A stretch of 7,573 nucleotides of DNA from contig CAAECY010000014.1 in NCBI GenBank assembly GCA_900754475.1, forward strand, positions 1 to 7,573, written 5' to 3'. Below the pieces are notes generated by a model that saw nothing but the letters and a program-made list of their open reading frames with translations, ran no database searches and had not been told where the DNA came from. Both the position numbers and the translations under genes were made by a program. The DNA is from an uncultured Sutterella sp. GTDB lineage: Bacteria; Pseudomonadota; Gammaproteobacteria; Burkholderiales; Burkholderiaceae_F. Positions 6,612-7,573 of the stretch are shown here, in pieces. How positions within the stretch are numbered: the first letter of the stretch is position 1; each line of letters starts with the position of its first letter.

Positions 6612-6649
6612 ATTCGACTCATTTCAGAATTACAACATCAAATGGACTC

Positions 6650-7546
6650 TTATTGGTATTCTGATCCTTGCTTATTCAATTTAGCATACCAATAGCAGCT
6701 AAGGTCGTCACCTTTATCACATCCCAAACCAAAGTATCTTTTCGCTTCTTCGGTGTTTTGTCGAATACCCCAGCCGTTCAGATAAGCTTTTCCCATGTAA
6801 TGTAATGCGGTAACATTTCCTTGATCAGCGGCTTTCTGATACCATTTGGTAGCTTCTGACTTACTTCGTTTACCACCCATACGAAAGAAGTAATACTCTC
6901 CAACTAGAACCTGAGCTTCCGCATCCCCTTGCTCTGCAGCTTTTCGATGCCATTTCATAGCTTCTGAATAATTTTTTTCAACACCCTTTCCGGTGTAATA
7001 GAAATGACCTAAATATTTCTGCCCTAGAACATCTCCTTGAATTGCTGCTTTTTCAAGCCATTTCAAGGCTTCAGAATAATTCTGTTCTACTCCTGTCCCA
7101 TTTGTATAACAAACAGCAAGACAAACTTGAGACTCGGGATGCCCTTGTTCCGCTCCTTTTCGGAACCATTTAAATGCCTCAGATATATCTTTCGGAACGC
7201 CATTACCAAAATAATATAGGTTTGCTAAATTAAACTGAGCTTTTGCGTCACCATGATTAGCAGCATCTTTGTACCATCTTAAGGCCAAACTATAATCTTG
7301 TTCCACACCTAGGCCTTGTTCATAGAGTTCTCCAAGCCTGCATTGAGCTTTTGGCAGATCGCTATAGGCAGCTTTTTCGTATAAATTGAACGCTTGGTTC
7401 AAATCTTTTTGAACTCCTTTACCCAAGTAATAACACTCGCCTAAGTAATATTGGGCTTCAGCATATCCTGCATCGGCGGATTTTTTATAGAGGATGTCAG
7501 AATTTTTGGGTCTGTGAGATAATCGGAGCCCGTCCACCGGGTGCAT
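6650..7546 (-). CDS. Sel1-repeat (TPR-like) protein
   Basis: The 298-residue protein contains seven tandem Sel1 repeats of exactly 36 residues (28-63, 64-99, 100-135, 136-171, 172-207, 208-243, 244-279), preceded by a partial one (DILYKKSADAG, 17-27). Each follows the pattern AQ-x2-LG-x2-Y-x2-G-x-GV-x5-EA-x2-WY-x-KAA-x2-G. Repeat six is less regular (FFRMGGKRSKS). The last repeat carries C276 and C284, as in Hcp-like Sel1 proteins, and may form a disulfide. Such solenoids bind partner proteins; no catalytic residues are seen and the partner is unknown. Base use is AT-rich, unlike every neighbour, which points to transfer. No signal peptide is visible. Residues 1-14 come from GC-rich DNA and do not look like a Sel1 N-terminus, and the start codon lies 3 bases from the divergent ATG at 7550. 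The frame is also open beyond the window, so the true start is uncertain and a 5' truncation is likely. Confidence 0.82.
   Translation of the reverse strand: MHPVDGLRLSHRPKNSDILYKKSADAGYAEAQYYLGECYYLGKGVQKDLNQAFNLYEKAAYSDLPKAQCRLGELYEQGLGVEQDYSLALRWYKDAANHGDAKAQFNLANLYYFGNGVPKDISEAFKWFRKGAEQGHPESQVCLAVCYTNGTGVEQNYSEALKWLEKAAIQGDVLGQKYLGHFYYTGKGVEKNYSEAMKWHRKAAEQGDAEAQVLVGEYYFFRMGGKRSKSEATKWYQKAADQGNVTALHYMGKAYLNGWGIRQNTEEAKRYFGLGCDKGDDLSCYWYAKLNKQGSEYQ
7494..7523 (+). promoter_or_regulatory. Candidate promoter for the right outward gene
   Basis: ATGTCA (7494-7499) and GATAAT (7518-7523) are 18 bases apart, matching 4 of 6 and 5 of 6 consensus positions. Transcription would start near 7530, about 20 bases before the ATG at 7550. 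The leader contains CCCG-TCCAC-CGGG, a small hairpin, but no clear ribosome-binding site. The boxes overlap the 5' end of the Sel1 gene on the other strand. Confidence 0.35.
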
Positions 7547-7549
7547 CCT

Positions 7550-7573
7550 ATGAACACGACTACTCAGACCAAG
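7550..7573 (+). CDS. 5' end of an outward-facing gene (first 8 codons only)
   Basis: ATG at 7550 opens a frame MNTTTQTK that runs off the right edge. The product cannot be told from eight codons. It is plausible as a start because a promoter-like pair lies upstream and because the sequence around it mirrors the left outward gene: AGTAGTCGTGTTCATAGG here against AGTCTTCGTACTCATAGG there, 14 of 18 identical when both are read inward. Confidence 0.4.

Noticed and set aside
6850..7500. Periodic similarity of about 108 bases, checked as a CRISPR or DNA repeat array
   Set aside because: The period equals 36 codons of the Sel1 repeats and the nucleotide copies differ widely, so it reflects protein repeats.

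Overview
The window looks like a stretch of GC-rich proteobacterial chromosome that is decaying and has been rearranged. An arylsulfate sulfotransferase (AssT) relic, a TorD-type chaperone relic and a LysR-type regulator lie close together. That mix suits an anaerobic gut betaproteobacterium such as a Sutterellaceae member; this is inference from gene content and composition only. One segment, about 6572-7505, is clearly AT-rich and stands apart from the rest.

Layout, left to right. Positions 1-60 hold the first eight codons of an outward-facing minus-strand gene and a strong palindromic promoter. Next comes a 3 kb plus-strand reading frame (81-3167). It is the C-terminal part of a large SF2 helicase of the DUF1998/MZB type, cut off exactly at helicase motif VI. 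A perfect bidirectional terminator follows (3225-3260), then a LysR-type regulator (3374-4183) that seems to end early at an in-frame amber codon. A 340-base gap (4184-4523) holds the out-of-phase tail of that regulator, a weak promoter and a hairpin terminator. On the minus strand lies an assT pseudogene (4524-5997) with two frameshifts and no N-terminus, joined to a cluster of small hairpins (5999-6053). Then come a strong terminator (6098-6133) and the C-terminal half of a TorD-family chaperone (6200-6571). The AT-rich segment carries a Sel1-repeat protein on the minus strand (6650-7546). The window ends with eight codons of an outward-facing plus-strand gene (7550-7573).

How the genes relate. 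I see no intact multi-gene system. Four of the five substantial genes appear broken or cut: the helicase, assT, torD and the N-terminus of the Sel1 gene. The fifth, the regulator, probably lacks its last 15-30 residues. The helicase family belongs to phage defence and DNA repair, but no partner gene (methylase, nuclease, PLD protein) is present. The two genes that face outward at the window ends have similar first codons, which raises the possibility that the whole block lies between two related, possibly mobile, genes. The most promising targets are the roughly 425-residue region after the zinc domain of the helicase remnant, the palindromic promoter at the left end, and the joints between foreign and resident DNA.
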